Both the position numbers and the translations under genes were made by a program. This document shows, one piece after another, positions 41,728 through 52,850 of a DNA stretch of 64,000 bases. The notes under the pieces are model-generated. The model made no database searches and was not told the DNA's origin. It saw only the letters and a list, made by a program, of their open reading frames with translations. Source of the DNA: Lytechinus variegatus (taxonomy: Eukaryota > Echinodermata > Echinoidea > Temnopleuroida > Toxopneustidae); NCBI RefSeq assembly GCF_018143015.1, contig NC_054755.1:6683124-6747123 (forward strand), given 5' to 3'. The first letter of the stretch is position 1. Each line of letters starts with the position of its first letter.

Positions 41728-41975
41728 AGGGCCGTCTGCACCAGCCCTAGTTTTCAAATTAACGTGCTATTTCTGATTTGGCAAATTATCCCAATCTGAA
41801 CAATCTCAAGATCATTTGTAATGGATACGCAATTATTGCGCTAGTTCGCAGGATTAATCTTTTGAGATTGCAATCCCAAGTCAACTTGAGATAATTTGCA
41901 AAATAGCGCGCTACAGTGTATTTTAAGAATTATCCCAATAATTCGCAGATGCAGACGCACTCGTGATTATTCTCA
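41728..41975. repeat. Partial copy of the 59708-60610 foldback element
   Basis: AGGGCCGTCTGCACCAGCCC, GCAATCCCAAGTCAACTTGA and GATGCAGACGCACTCGTG match the left part of the longer element at 59708. Confidence 0.75.
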
Positions 41976-42483
41976 GCGTCAGACCATACATGTATACAAG
42001 TTGCATGTATATGTAAATGCATTGATGCCTTGCTCCCGGGCCTCACTCGAGCAGGTTCAGACCAGGGAACTCCCTGCTTAGACCATTGCATTACCCAAAG
42101 CCAGGTATAATTTTTTATATATTTTTTTTATTTTCGGGGGCTACTTCTCACAACGTACTGCCTCAATCTGTAACAGTGGATAAGCTCTAACCAAGGAGTT
42201 AGTGCTGGTACATGTAACTCCTTTGCTCTAACATTTCAATGAATAGGGATTTCCAAAGCTTCTTTTTGTAGTTTCCAGAGCTCTCTTGAGCATTACGGGA
42301 GCTTAATTGACCCCCTTTGTAATTTTTTTTTCTGCCCAAAGCCGGTGAAGTTGATTGCCTTGGCCCTTGGGTGCCCTCCTTACTGCCTTGCTGCTTTTGT
42401 ACATTGTCTGACAATGATTCTACAGAGATTTTTCAAAAATTGCCCTGCCCGGCCTACATGTATAAAGGGCTGGATGGAGTTCT

Positions 42484-42650
42484 AGGGCCCGTTTCTTTAA
42501 AGGTCTTGCAACTGTTGTAACTTTGCCATTATGGCAACTACTATGGTAACCTTGATTCTGATTGGCTGCTGAGCCCTGTTACCATGGTAGTTGCCATTAT
42601 GGCAAAGTTACAACAGTTGCAAGTCCTAATATGAAACGGGCCCCTGGTCT
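42484..42650. repeat. Foldback element, family E copy 1
   Basis: GGGCCCGTTTCTTTAAAGGT, TTGCAACTGTTGTAACTTTG and CCATTATGGCAACTACTATG are mirrored as GGTAGTTGCCATTATGGCAA, AGTTACAACAGTTGCAAGTC and ATATGAAACGGGCCCC. GATTCTGATTGGCTGCTGAG lies in the middle. Confidence 0.85.
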
Positions 42651-42884
42651 GTACATTCTGAGTGTTTCATTGGCCATAAAGATGTTTTGTGCCCTATTGA
42701 TGTTATCCCCAAATTTGTGCTGTAATTGATAGAAAAGTGGCCCTCCCTTTTGAAAGAGAGTTTAAATTTAAAGTTGTGCACTTTGAAGTTGATTCTATGA
42801 ATCAATATTTTGTTGCCAAGTAAGTTTTTCCCAAAAATTTTAATCAGATTTTCTATACAATATGTCAGGAAAAAACTTTTAAAG

Positions 42885-43187
42885 AGAAATTCCAGTAGTT
42901 GCAGGAAACACTGATTTCATGAGAAAGTCTGTAAAACCAGGCTTAATTGTCAGTATATCATCGAGGATCTAGATCTGGTACAGTTACATAAACTGAACTT
43001 TGTGAAAATCTTGAAATCTACGCTGAAAAACGTTCACACTGAAGATCCCCAACACAGATAGGCACACATGGGACAGTGTATTATTATTGCTGGAATAAAG
43101 ACCCGACGGAAGTGACCGAATCCGCGCTTATTTTGCTTATTTCTCAGCAATTACACAATTTCTCGCAGAATCCTTTGGCACATATTT
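42885..43187 (-). repeat. Inverted-repeat arm, partner at 40936-41246
   Basis: Reverse-strand copy of the arm at 40936: AACACTGATTTCATGAGAAA, TATCATCGAGGATCTAGATC and AGAATCCTTTGGCA appear in inverted order. A TA-flanked element of another family abuts it at 43197. Confidence 0.8.
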
Positions 43188-43196
43188 TTTATTCAG

Positions 43197-43673
43197 TAGG
43201 TGGTTTCAGACCGCCTCGAAGTTCGCCATTTCCAGGTATTCTCTGATCGGGAAATTTACCCCGATCAGAAAATACCAGGTATTTTGGTAATGTGAAAGCA
43301 AACTACGCGTAATCTCCCCGAAAGAAAATACCCGCTAAATAGTAGGTACTTGGCGAAATTACGAGAAGTTTCGTGGGGATTTTTCCAAGGTCGCAGGTAT
43401 TTTGGCGATGTGAAAGCAAATTACGGGAACTTTTATCCCAGCGTGTCGTTGGGCGCGGCGGCGTGGGTGGCTGCTGGGCTAGAGATTTTGAATCTCCCGC
43501 CTTGCCTGCTTATCAGACCACACTGCGCATGCTCGTAACTTCGGGAACTTATCCCGAAGGATGTGTTTCGGGGCGGTGTGAATGCAGGAATAATTAACGG
43601 GTATTTTTTAGCCTTAAAAAGTTCTCGTAATTTAACGGGGATTCTTGTGATCGAGGCGGTTTGAAACCGCCTA
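43197..43673. mobile_element. 470-bp TA-flanked DNA element, copy 1
   Basis: The ends TAGGTGGTTTCAGACCGCCT and AGGCGGTTTGAAACCGCCTA are inverted, with TA at both outer edges as expected of a Tc1/mariner-type duplication. GTATTTTGGTAATGTGAAAG and its inverse-like partner repeat inside. Two further copies lie at 50120-50578 and 62236-62713. No transposase. Confidence 0.85.
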
Positions 43674-45703
43674 TACAGACACTTGGGTGGTCATTATATT
43701 AGATTCTGTAAAAAGTCATTTTGAGATCGTTACCAAAACTGGAATTTATCTTAAATATTCCAGTCATTCACAACAGTTCAATTTTCAGTCATTCGTAAGA
43801 TCATGCACAACTTTACTAATTTTGAGCTGATACTATTCGCAGTCATGTCATTTGGAAAAGTTGTTTTGTTGATACTTTTGTACTGCTGCTAATATTTGGA
43901 TAAGCTTCACAAATTATCCATGTACATGTATTTTGCATCTCATATTGTAGACTTGTAGTGCTCCTTTACCCCTCAACGGGTACATGAAAAAAGCACTATT
44001 AAGGTTGCAGAGAAAACTTTGGAGGCAAAAAAGGGCAGATGAACAATATTCGATTTGTATACCATGCCTGGTGGTCTGTTTTTGACAATTTTCTCTTTAG
44101 AAAAGAAGAAATGAAGAATTGTTAACTCACCTTGAAGAAGCCTTTGACGGCTGTTTGTGAATCTTGACTTGTTATTAACCCATGTTTACTGCACTTTATG
44201 TAATATCTGTTGATCGGTAATATGGGAAGCCTGCAATTAGGAACTTGTCTCCTTCCCCTGGCTGTGGAATTCACAAACACTTCCATTACCCTCTCGGGTT
44301 CATCGTCAGGTTCCCCTTATTTCTTTCTCCAAGGCCTACAGGCAAAGACAGATTTCTTCAAGTTCATGCTGTAAAATAATGTATCCTGTTTTTCACAGCT
44401 CGAGTTCTTGTGCAAGTCGTCAGGATTTGTTTTGAAACAAGTCCGTGTTCGGGTTCGGCCCGTCTCTTGCGAAGGTTGTTTCCGAAGTGTGTGGAAGGTA
44501 ACTACATGGACTTGTATCTCCCAGGATCAATTTGTGTCATGTTGGGGAAAGTTCAGGTAGCCTTCACCTGTCATGAACTGTGTGAGAGGGGGCAGGAGGG
44601 GGCCGACTGGCTGGCTGCCGGAGATAATGACAAAAGCTATTGGGAGGGGGACACGCGCAAACCGATCCTGACTTACATTAGTCACCGTCACACAACCGCT
44701 TGAGAAGTAGGATAGTGTTGGTTAAACTAATGAGGAACTCAACCGAGGGAGTAGCAATTTTATGTTAATGAGGAGGGTATATGGGAATCGTGAACAAGCT
44801 GGGGGATCAACTTTTTTTTGTGAGAGATCATCGTGCTAATAGTTCAGTTTGTTCGGACCTGCACTCTATTAAAAGCCAGGAATAGTTTTGCTCTTCTGCT
44901 CGGCTGAATGATTCGCTGTTGATTATCTGACAGATTTATCCAGTGTGTGCATTCTGCACAATTCTTGGCTTTTACCAACTTGGCCAGGGAATAAATTCCA
45001 CTGTGTTTGTGCATATGCTTTGGAAAGACACTTGTAACAAGCCGGGGATTGTGATTTGCAGTGGGCAGAAAGGATTTGAAAAGGAATAATTTGTGAAAAG
45101 AGTGATTGTTGGGGCATTGGTTTCTGTGCAAACCTTCGGTTGTTGAAGACTGGGATTTGGTTTTTAAGTCCTCCTTTTCAACAAGTTTGCTTGGAAGTAC
45201 TAGAGGAGAGAGGGATTTCCTCATCGTTCTGCCCTACATGTAGATAAAACAGCCTTCTCCCAGCTCTGCATAAAGTTTAGAAGCTTCTTATTGGGTGTAA
45301 CCTGGCATATTCATTCTTGGTGTCGGTTTATGCTATAGTTGTGGAATTCTGATTATTGTACTGTTTGAAAGTCATGAGAATGAGCTGAGGATATTTCTTC
45401 TTGTGCAGTTGTCACTCTGATTCTCTTACACAAGGAATTTACTGGGATTTAATATTCTCTGGATATAAAGCACACCATTGATTGTTTTATGAGTGTTCAA
45501 GTAAAACATCAACATGTCTGCAGCTCACTGCATGAATTAATTTTACTACTGTATTACTGTAGGCAATCTGTAATTATTCACCTCCTGTACTACCCATGTA
45601 CAATTTGTATGTCTTTGATCATTGGATTTCACCGGTTCACAAGTTGAGATTTGAGAATATATAAGATGCCAAACTCTTGACAGTGTTTCCTTAGACCCTA
45701 CTT
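43674..45703. other. Upstream region of the kinase gene, candidate untranslated or first exons
   Basis: At 44400-44496 a segment with acceptor TTTTTCACAG and donor GTAACT stays open in one frame (LEFLCKSSGFVLKQVRVRVR...). It is richer in GC than its surroundings and could be a 5' exon, but I recognise no protein. The open frame on the minus strand at 44844-45224 has no recognisable domain. Confidence 0.35.
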
Positions 45704-45714
45704 TTGGAGTTTGC

Positions 45715-45873
45715 TTCTCGGTTGTTGTCCAACTTGGGAATTTCGATGCACAAGCGTTACAGCGCCCTCTGTTGTTCAGTGGGCATTGATTCTCTGCGGA
45801 TCAAGGAGAATGAGAAACCATCCAATACGTTGCCATGGGATCGCAATGGCCATTCAAAACCAAGGCAACAGGT
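45715..45873 (+). CDS. Candidate first exon of the kinase gene
   Basis: A frame opens upstream and includes an ATG at 45745, followed by HKRYSALCCSVGIDSLRIKE and NEKPSNTLPWDRNGHSKPRQ, then Q, ending at GCAACAG before GTTCGTCT at 45874. It ends in phase 0, which fits the phase 0 start of the kinase exon at 48409. GCK-III kinases have short, variable N-termini before the kinase domain, so the sequence cannot be confirmed by similarity. The donor is weak. Confidence 0.3.
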
Positions 45874-45948
45874 TCGTCTAGCAAGTTAACTAAAGAAAAA
45901 ACAAGTTAAATTGTAAACTAGATTTTAATTCGTCATGAGGACGAATTA

Positions 45949-48076
45949 GGTGGTCTGTCATGAATTTTCATTCAGTGTCGGCTAATGTTGTATGAAATGA
46001 ATTACTTAGATATGATTGATAATCTTGATCATAGACATCATTGGACTAAATTTAGACCATTCCTATATGTGATTATTAATGTGGGGATGACAATCGTGAT
46101 GAGTATAATGATGGTGGTGATAATACAATACGGTAAATATGAAATGAAGTTTGAAGCACGTAAAACGCCTTAAAAACTCCTCAAAAATTTCAGACGATTT
46201 TTACCAAAATTGACATTCTAAAATTGTGCAACGAAAGGCGCCTTAATCTTAATTTCCACAGCAGCTAATTTTTAATCAACAGTTTTATGTTTTTTTGTGC
46301 AAAATCTTTTTAAAAACCCTTTGTACTGTTAGCACTTTTTTTCAAGATTTCAAGCAAGAATTTTTACAATTTTAGTGGGTATAAATTTCACAGAATACAT
46401 GAAAATTCATAGGTGATACTTTTTTAAAACTAAAATATGTTTAAAACTTTTGTTCAAAATTTCTTCTAAATTTCTATCATTTTAATTAGAAATTTCTGAA
46501 TCACAATGCTTCAGTTTCCCAGCATTCACTTAAAAACTGATCAGCGATGTTTTCTATGAAAGAATGACGTAGAATTTTGTTGTAAAAGTTTGCACAATTC
46601 TGAAAATTTCTAAAAAATTTCACATTTTTACCATCAAGAATTTTCAATATCCATTGATTAATTGAGTATGACTGAAATTTACTTGAAAATTCTTTCGTGA
46701 TGATTTTTAGTGAAAAAAGGTAAGGTAAAAGATTAAAATACAAGCAATTTTCCCGTAAAATTAACGAATTTGCACATTTTTTTTTTAAATTTCATATAAG
46801 GTACCTGCAAATTTGTTATACATTATATTCAATAGAAATGACCACAACAAAAAAATCTGGGAATTTCGACAAAATGTCTGGAATGAAATTTTTCCACCAA
46901 ATAGCGTTTCAATATTGTAGCGTTTACTCAGAAAATACATAAATGATGTTTTACAATGTTAAAATTACCTCTTAAAGAGTTCCGGAAAAAATACGAAAAA
47001 TGTTGTACATGAAAAAGTGCAAAACCAGTGGGCTTGAAACTTACAGGAAGACCGTAAAATTGATTAACAAAACATTTTCTCTAAAAAATTCTCAAAAATT
47101 AGGCCGAGAAAAATTTTGCAAATACTTAAACAGGTCACAAAACATTGATGCTGCGGTCGAAAGTGAAAATTATTCCACGTTATTTGTAGAGAAATGTTTC
47201 GACTACATCATATCAAAATTTGAGAGAAAACTGACCACTAATAAAAAAGATACTGTCAAATAATTATAAATACGTTGACGTATATTGCGAAAATGTGTAA
47301 ATTTCATTTTTAACGTAATTTTGTAGTAATAACGCAGTCTCCCTATGAGATATTCACTATATCCAAGAGTGAGGAAAAATTGGGGGTCAACGGACTCCTT
47401 GAAGAGCTACAGTGAATTTTATATAGGCATATTTTTGGCCACTTTTGACTTATTTTGCGAGTTTGCACGCGCGTGTAAGGCACATTTGAATTGACGCGCA
47501 TTTGCGTATTATTGGTTGTAAGAGGCTGAATGAGGTATCAAATTAATCAGAAGATCATGGACGATGGACAGACACAAAATAAATGACAACTCGAAGAGGC
47601 ATAGCGATGGTAGGAGCAAGAACGCGCACGCATACCTGTGCGCGCGCAAATTTTTGACATGCTCAAAATGGCCTGAAACGTACCCAAACTTGACCACGGT
47701 TGATTTGGACAATTTTAAAATTTTGACGCGCGCGTACGTGCGCGTCGTGACCTTTGCATGACCTCTGTTGACATGTCCTGATGACCTGTCATCTGAACTT
47801 GATATGGTGCAAATATGAATGATTTATGATGATTAGTTGCGATGATATGATCAATAATTTAATTTTACAAAATGGCGCCTAGATGACGTCATCACGCTTT
47901 GATGACCTTGAAAAGTTTCGTTTCGCGATTCCACAATAATATCCATACATGACATGAAAATCAAGAAATTTGGCAGGCCCGATTTTGAGATAACCTGGGA
48001 ACAAAATTTGGCAATAAAAATAAAGTAAAATCTGACGAATATAATAGGTGATCTGTCATATTCATGACAGACCACC
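45949..48076. mobile_element. 2.1 kb TA-flanked DNA element
   Basis: A 21-bp perfect inverted repeat contains GGTGGTCTGTCATGAAT at 45945-45965 and its complement at 48060-48080. TA flanks both outer GG/CC ends. Extra hairpins lie at each end (AATTCGTC..GACGAATT on the left, AGGTGATCTGTCAT..ATGACAGACCACCT on the right). The interior is AT-rich with many AAATTTC runs and a CG-alternating patch at 47720-47752. It carries no recognisable transposase. Confidence 0.75.
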
Positions 48077-48408
48077 TAATAAGGGACATGACTGTACTGG
48101 AGGCCTGCCTACATTGTAAACGAAAAAGGGAAAAGAGTCTTTTGTTTATTAAAAGTAGTCAAAGGACTGTTGATTTTTTAATAGAATTTGACCCTCCTGA
48201 AAATGATTGTTTCTTTAAATGACTCAGTGTGTACTGGCATCAATTGCAAACCATAGGATACTTTCAATGTGAGCTGAAGTTATTGAGGGAGAAAGAATGT
48301 CAACTTGTAAAGACTGTAAAAACCACACCAAGTTGTAGAGCTAAGTACGTGTACATCATGTAGAATAACACATTATTTCTTTGTTTTATTTTTTATTTAC
48401 TCTATTAG

Positions 48409-48639
48409 AATATGAAGGCAGATCCCGAGAAGCTCTACACAAAGCTAGAGCGGATCGGCAAGGGATCCTTCGGTGAGGTCTACAAGGGCATAGACAATAT
48501 CTGCAAGGAGATAGTGGCCATCAAGATCATAGATCTTGAGGAAGCGGAAGATGAGATCGAAGACATTCAACAGGAGATCACTGTCCTCAGTCAGTGTGAT
48601 TCTGCCTATGTCACTAAGTACCATGGCTCATACCTCAAG
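48409..48639 (+). CDS. GCK-III Ste20-like kinase, first kinase exon (STK24/25/26 type)
   Basis: Acceptor TCTATTAG and donor GTAAGTG bound 77 codons in phase 0: [40 protein letters not shown], then [20 protein letters not shown] and [17 protein letters not shown]. The Gly-rich loop (GKGSFGEV), the ATP-binding Lys in VAIK and the Glu of helix C are all present. The run [20 protein letters not shown] is a signature of STK24/MST3, STK25 and STK26/MST4. Kinases of this group act with MOB/STRIPAK-type partners in cell polarity and Golgi or cytoskeletal signalling. The codon before ADPEK may be an internal Met rather than the start. No later exon is in the window, so the next intron is longer than 15 kb. 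Confidence 0.95.
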
Positions 48640-48703
48640 GTAAGTGAACAATGATCCAGAATGTCTTTGTTGCAGTTTAGGGACAAGGTTTCAAAAGGCT
48701 TCA

Positions 48704-48893
48704 AAATCCTGGAACAACCTGCCACTAATAATTAGACAGTCTCCATCATTAGCAATCTTCAAAAAGTCATTAAAAACTCATCTCTTCAATACTTTGTAGT
48801 TTTTAAAATAGTACATCTTATTCATTGTAAGCGCTTTGGGCCTAATGGGAAAAGCGCAGTACAAATATTAAGTAATAATAAAGTAATAATAAA
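48704..48893 (+). mobile_element. LINE 3' end (CR1/L2-like), ORF2 tail plus 3' UTR
   Basis: 48704-48799 reads KSWNNLPLIIRQSPSLAIFK and KSLKTHLFNTL with a stop. The WNxLPxxIR...FKxxLKTHLF pattern is the usual C-terminus of non-LTR retrotransposon ORF2. A short 3' UTR with GTAAGCGCTTTGGGCC and AAAAGCGCAGTACAAATATT and a TAATAA-type tail follow. It sits 65 bp after the kinase exon. Confidence 0.85.
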
Positions 48894-48913
48894 AGGTTAT
48901 CTTGATTTTATTA

Positions 48914-48975
48914 GAGATCAGAGATCTTGAGGAAGCGTAAGATGAGATCAAAGACGTTTTGCAGGAGGTCTTGAG
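48914..48975 (+). pseudogene. Decayed partial copy of the kinase exon
   Basis: AGATCTTGAGGAAGCGTAAG and ATGAGATCAAAGACG, then CAGGAGGTC, repeat the exon segment coding [16 protein letters not shown] (48533-48584) with substitutions. A TAA replaces the GAA codon, so it cannot code. Confidence 0.8.
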
Positions 48976-50119
48976 AGTAACGTACTGTATGACTTGGTTT
49001 GGTTTCAGGCAAACCATTGCTGTGCCACACACAATTTAGACACTTCATATTGTACATAAATTAATTTTTGAATACTTTTTTTCATTTCAAATTGTATTTG
49101 TATCTACTCTAATTGCATTTCATATATTTATTCATTTATTTATTTATTCAGTCATTCATTCATTCATTTTTATATATATTATTTTATTTTTATTTTATGT
49201 ATTTATTTATTTATATTTTTCTTTTTGGGGGGCTGGTGTTTTTATGACTCATTCTTCTACTCTGTATTTTTCTTCAAGGCTGACACTGGGTTGTAAGTCA
49301 TGACAGGCCCTTTAGGGCAAGGAAACTTTTCTATGGCACATTTTGATATTATAGCACAAATGAAGAAACCAAAAGGGCATTTATGAGAGGGCATCCAACA
49401 TCCTTTCCCTTGGATGGTCAATTTAAATTCTGGAATGGTTACTGTTGTCAAAGAGCCTGTCTTTGGAGACTATCACTGTACATGATTCTGATTGTGGAAG
49501 TCAGCCCAAAGCCTCAGACAGGAAGAGACTCGGGCAGACTTGAGAGAGAATTTGTCAAGTCCATTCAGATGAATGATTGAAACTCATCTCAGTCTCGACC
49601 CAGACAACCAGCTGTGCCTACACAGTGCCTGCTCCCGGACTGTCTCATGCTAAATGTCTCTCTTTGTACAAGTCATGTACTGTACTGTGCATGCACTATT
49701 GTACAGGGAGTATCAGAAAAAACAGAACCCATTTGTCTTATTGTCTTTTCTTGAGAAAAACTTGAAATTAATAATAAGATTCATATCTCCTTAGAGGTCA
49801 TCTATTTATTGGCAGTCTTGATTATAGTGTATGTTTCTATTAATACATGTAGACAAAAACACCTTTTAAAACAATATTGTGCAAAAATGTACCTGGTTCC
49901 CTTGAATGTTCAGTAGAGTGGATACCTAGTTCCATGAAAAACGAAATGAAAATAGAAGAATATTGATTTATCATAGTTTATTTTCATTCCTGTGTAAAAT
50001 TCTGAGATTTTCATGATATGTTTGATTGATGCTAATTCCAAACAATGTTGTTAAACAACAAAAAGCACTTTGGAATGCACTGAATCACAGTGATTCACAG
50101 GAGTTCACAAGGCTCATAA
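48976..50119. other. Kinase intron, AT-rich with tetranucleotide runs
   Basis: ATTT/ATTC repeats (TTATTTATTTATTCAGTCAT and similar) at 49120-49220. No exon recognised. Confidence 0.5.
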
Positions 50120-50578
50120 AGTGGTTTCAGAATGCCTCAAAGTTCGTCAGTTCCAGGTATTCTCTGAAAATACCAGGTATTTTGGTAATGTGAAAGCAAA
50201 CTACACGTAGTTTCCCCGATAGAAAATACCCGCTAAATAGTACATGTAGGTACTTGGCGAAATTACGAGAACTTTTGTGGGGACTTTTCTAAGGTTGCAG
50301 GTATTTTGGCGATGTGAAAGCAAATTACTGGAACATTTAGCCCAGCGTGACGTTGGATGCTGCGGCGTGGATGGCTGCTGGGCTAGTGATTTTGAATCTC
50401 GCGCCTTGCCTGCTTATCAGACCATACTGCACATGCTCGTAACTTCAGGAACTTGTATCCCGAAGGGTATGTTTCAGAGCGGTGTGAATGCAGGAATAAT
50501 TAATGGGTATTTTTCAGCCTAAAAAAGTTCTTGTAATTTAACGGGGATTTTTGTGATCAAGGCGGTTTGAAACCACCT
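50120..50578. mobile_element. 470-bp TA-flanked DNA element, copy 2 (degraded ends)
   Basis: Same orientation as the copy at 43197: GTGGTTTCAGAATGCCTCAA, then GGTAATGTGAAAGCAAACTA, closing GGCGGTTTGAAACCACC. It lacks the GATCGGGAAATTTACCCCGA segment near the left end. Confidence 0.85.
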
Positions 50579-52099
50579 TTATACACCTAATTAGCAATAA
50601 CAAATCACATTTTATAAAGATAGATTATGCAAGTTGGCATACATGTACATGTAGAATGCCTTGGTATAGCGGTTCAGCCAGTTCTGACATTTGCCTTGTA
50701 AGCCTATATCAGTGGAATTAAGAATTAAAAAAGAGAACTCTCTTTCTTTTGATAGATATTCGTCAAACACCCTGTGCTATGTTTCTCTCATTTTTCTGTT
50801 TTTCACAATAAATAGAACCCTTTTGCTTTTCACAATGAAAACAACTTGCCATCATTTTCAACCTCCCCTTTAATGCCTGGCGAGCCAGGAATAATTGAAT
50901 TTGTATTTGAATTTTGACACCGGCCCCCACGATCCTGAAACCCTGCTCGTATCATCACGTGGAGAAAGGGTTGCTGATTTGATGACTCATGAAGCTCTCA
51001 CAGATTTAAGGATGGGCAGTCTTGACAGTTTGCCAGAGAATTAGGGAGAAAATAAAAAAAAGCTGAGAATAAAATCTTACTTTTACTTGTTGGTGTCATA
51101 AATAGAACCATTTTGGTTAGCAATATCAAATTATTAGATCAGTCGGGGGTGCCCTTCAATTATAATTTTTTTTCTTCTCGATCTCAAACCATGAGTCACA
51201 GAATTGCCTGCAATGCATTGTGGGTATCTAAAAAGTTCAATGGTTATAAAGCTGACAAGATTGAATTTTTGCCCGTTTTCACTCCACTGATCATTAAAAT
51301 TGATAATACATAATTTATATTTTCTGATTCCATGCATCTTTTGTATGTAGGCATGTGAAGTAATACATGTACATGTAGGGCTGCAACAAGTTTGTATCAT
51401 TCGCACCAATTGCTGCAGAGATCTATGTAGTTTAATAGCTGTTATGGATTCAGATCCAGTATACCGGTAATCAGATTTAAAAGTAATAAAAACCTTTCCA
51501 CATATTACTTGTTCTTGAAAATAATTTTGCATTTAAAATTCTTGGCCTTCCACACAAACCTTGTACTGTACATCATTTAGAAGAATACATTGGCGTTATT
51601 TCAATGAAATTTGTTCATTACAAATACAGAAAAAAACCCAGGATATCTTACATGTGCAAAGCACTGTACATGAAGAAAAGATTTTTGCTCTTCCATGGTA
51701 AAAAAAAATAGGCAGTATTCTGTAATTATTTTACACCTGATTACATCTTGCACTTGCCACATTGAAAGGAAACCAATCGAATGGCAATAATTGATGTTTA
51801 CAGTTCACATAATTGCTGTTTTGTGGAAAAGCTTGCAATGTGAAAAGTGATTTGTATTAATAGTGTATCATTGCTCCAGGGCAAGTTTGTAAGAAACAAA
51901 TCTCAGTGCCATATCAGTTCTGGCCTATAAATGTATTTAATCAATGGGTGTTTATTAGGCTGCTCTTAAAGTCCAACTCTTAAATGCCGACTCTAGCTTT
52001 GCTATCAGAGTTCACACAAACTGTACAGTATGAACTCGTGGTCTCATTTTTGTATATTACTGCCACATGCAGCAAGAAATGGGCATCTGTTGATTGATC

Positions 52100-52165
52100 A
52101 ATTGATTCACTCATTCATCCATCCATCCATTCGTCTTTCTGGCTGTCTGTCCATCCGTCCATCCA
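52100..52165 (+). repeat. CATC/TCCA microsatellite
   Basis: Imperfect CATCCATCCATTC repeats with short interruptions in the kinase intron. Confidence 0.8.
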
Positions 52166-52329
52166 TCCATTCATTTAATTCATTCGATCTTTTTACTTGT
52201 TCCTTCATTCATTGACCATGCTCAGCAGAATCCTTAATGGTCGAAGGGATTATTTTATATTAATGTTGGCACAGATGAAGAAAGAAAATACAAAAAAAAA
52301 TTGAATGAATTTGCATTGATTAGATATTC

Positions 52330-52541
52330 TGGGCCCTGTTGTACAAAGAGTTACGATTGATCCGATCAATAGCTGTGATGTATATTCATGCATTCATTGT
52401 TTTCTTGAAATTCACTGCACTTCTCTTTGCATAAAAAGGACATTGTGCAAATTTTTCGTATAAAAAATTATGACTTTAATGAATTTCCATAGAGTTACGA
52501 TTGATCGGATCAATCGTAGCTCTTTGTACAACAGGGCCCTG
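52330..52541. repeat. Foldback element, family F copy 2
   Basis: GGGCCCTGTTGTACAAAGAG, TTACGATTGATCCGATCAAT and their inverses GATTGATCGGATCAATCGTA and CTCTTTGTACAACAGGGCCC. The terminal 45 bp are almost perfectly inverted. Confidence 0.88.
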
Positions 52542-52676
52542 GTCTGTTGTCATAAAACTTATTGTAATAACAAATTTGCAATTAACAGTTTAAAGCTACT
52601 GAAATGATTGAATTTGATTGGCTGATATCAAACTTTAGATAAATTATTCACTTGTTATAAAAAGTCTATATGAAAC

Positions 52677-52850
52677 GGGGCCATTTCATAAAACTGTGGT
52701 GATCCTTTCTTGTGGTACCGGTAAATGATATTAACCATTAATGTTCATTGGTGATTGTTCATAGCGTGGAAGAAAGGTTTACCAAGGTCGTTCTTAAAAT
52801 CACTCTTAATGTAATATGAACAGCTTTATGAAACACCCCCTGGACCCTGG
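52677..52850. repeat. Foldback element, family D
   Basis: GGGGCCATTTCATAAAACTG and GGTGATCCTTTCTTGTGG, with AGAAAGGTTTACCAAGGTCG, TTCTTAAAATCACTCTTAAT and AGCTTTATGAAACACCCC at the other end. Confidence 0.75.

Noticed and set aside
43350..43597. Open frames inside the 470-bp element (also at 50277 and 62313)
   Set aside because: Similar frames occur in all three copies only because the element is repeated. The translation has no known domain and the element is too short for a transposase.
44844..45224. 126-residue minus-strand open frame
   Set aside because: No domain or repeat pattern recognised, and a shorter frame overlaps it. Probably chance, though transcription was not tested.
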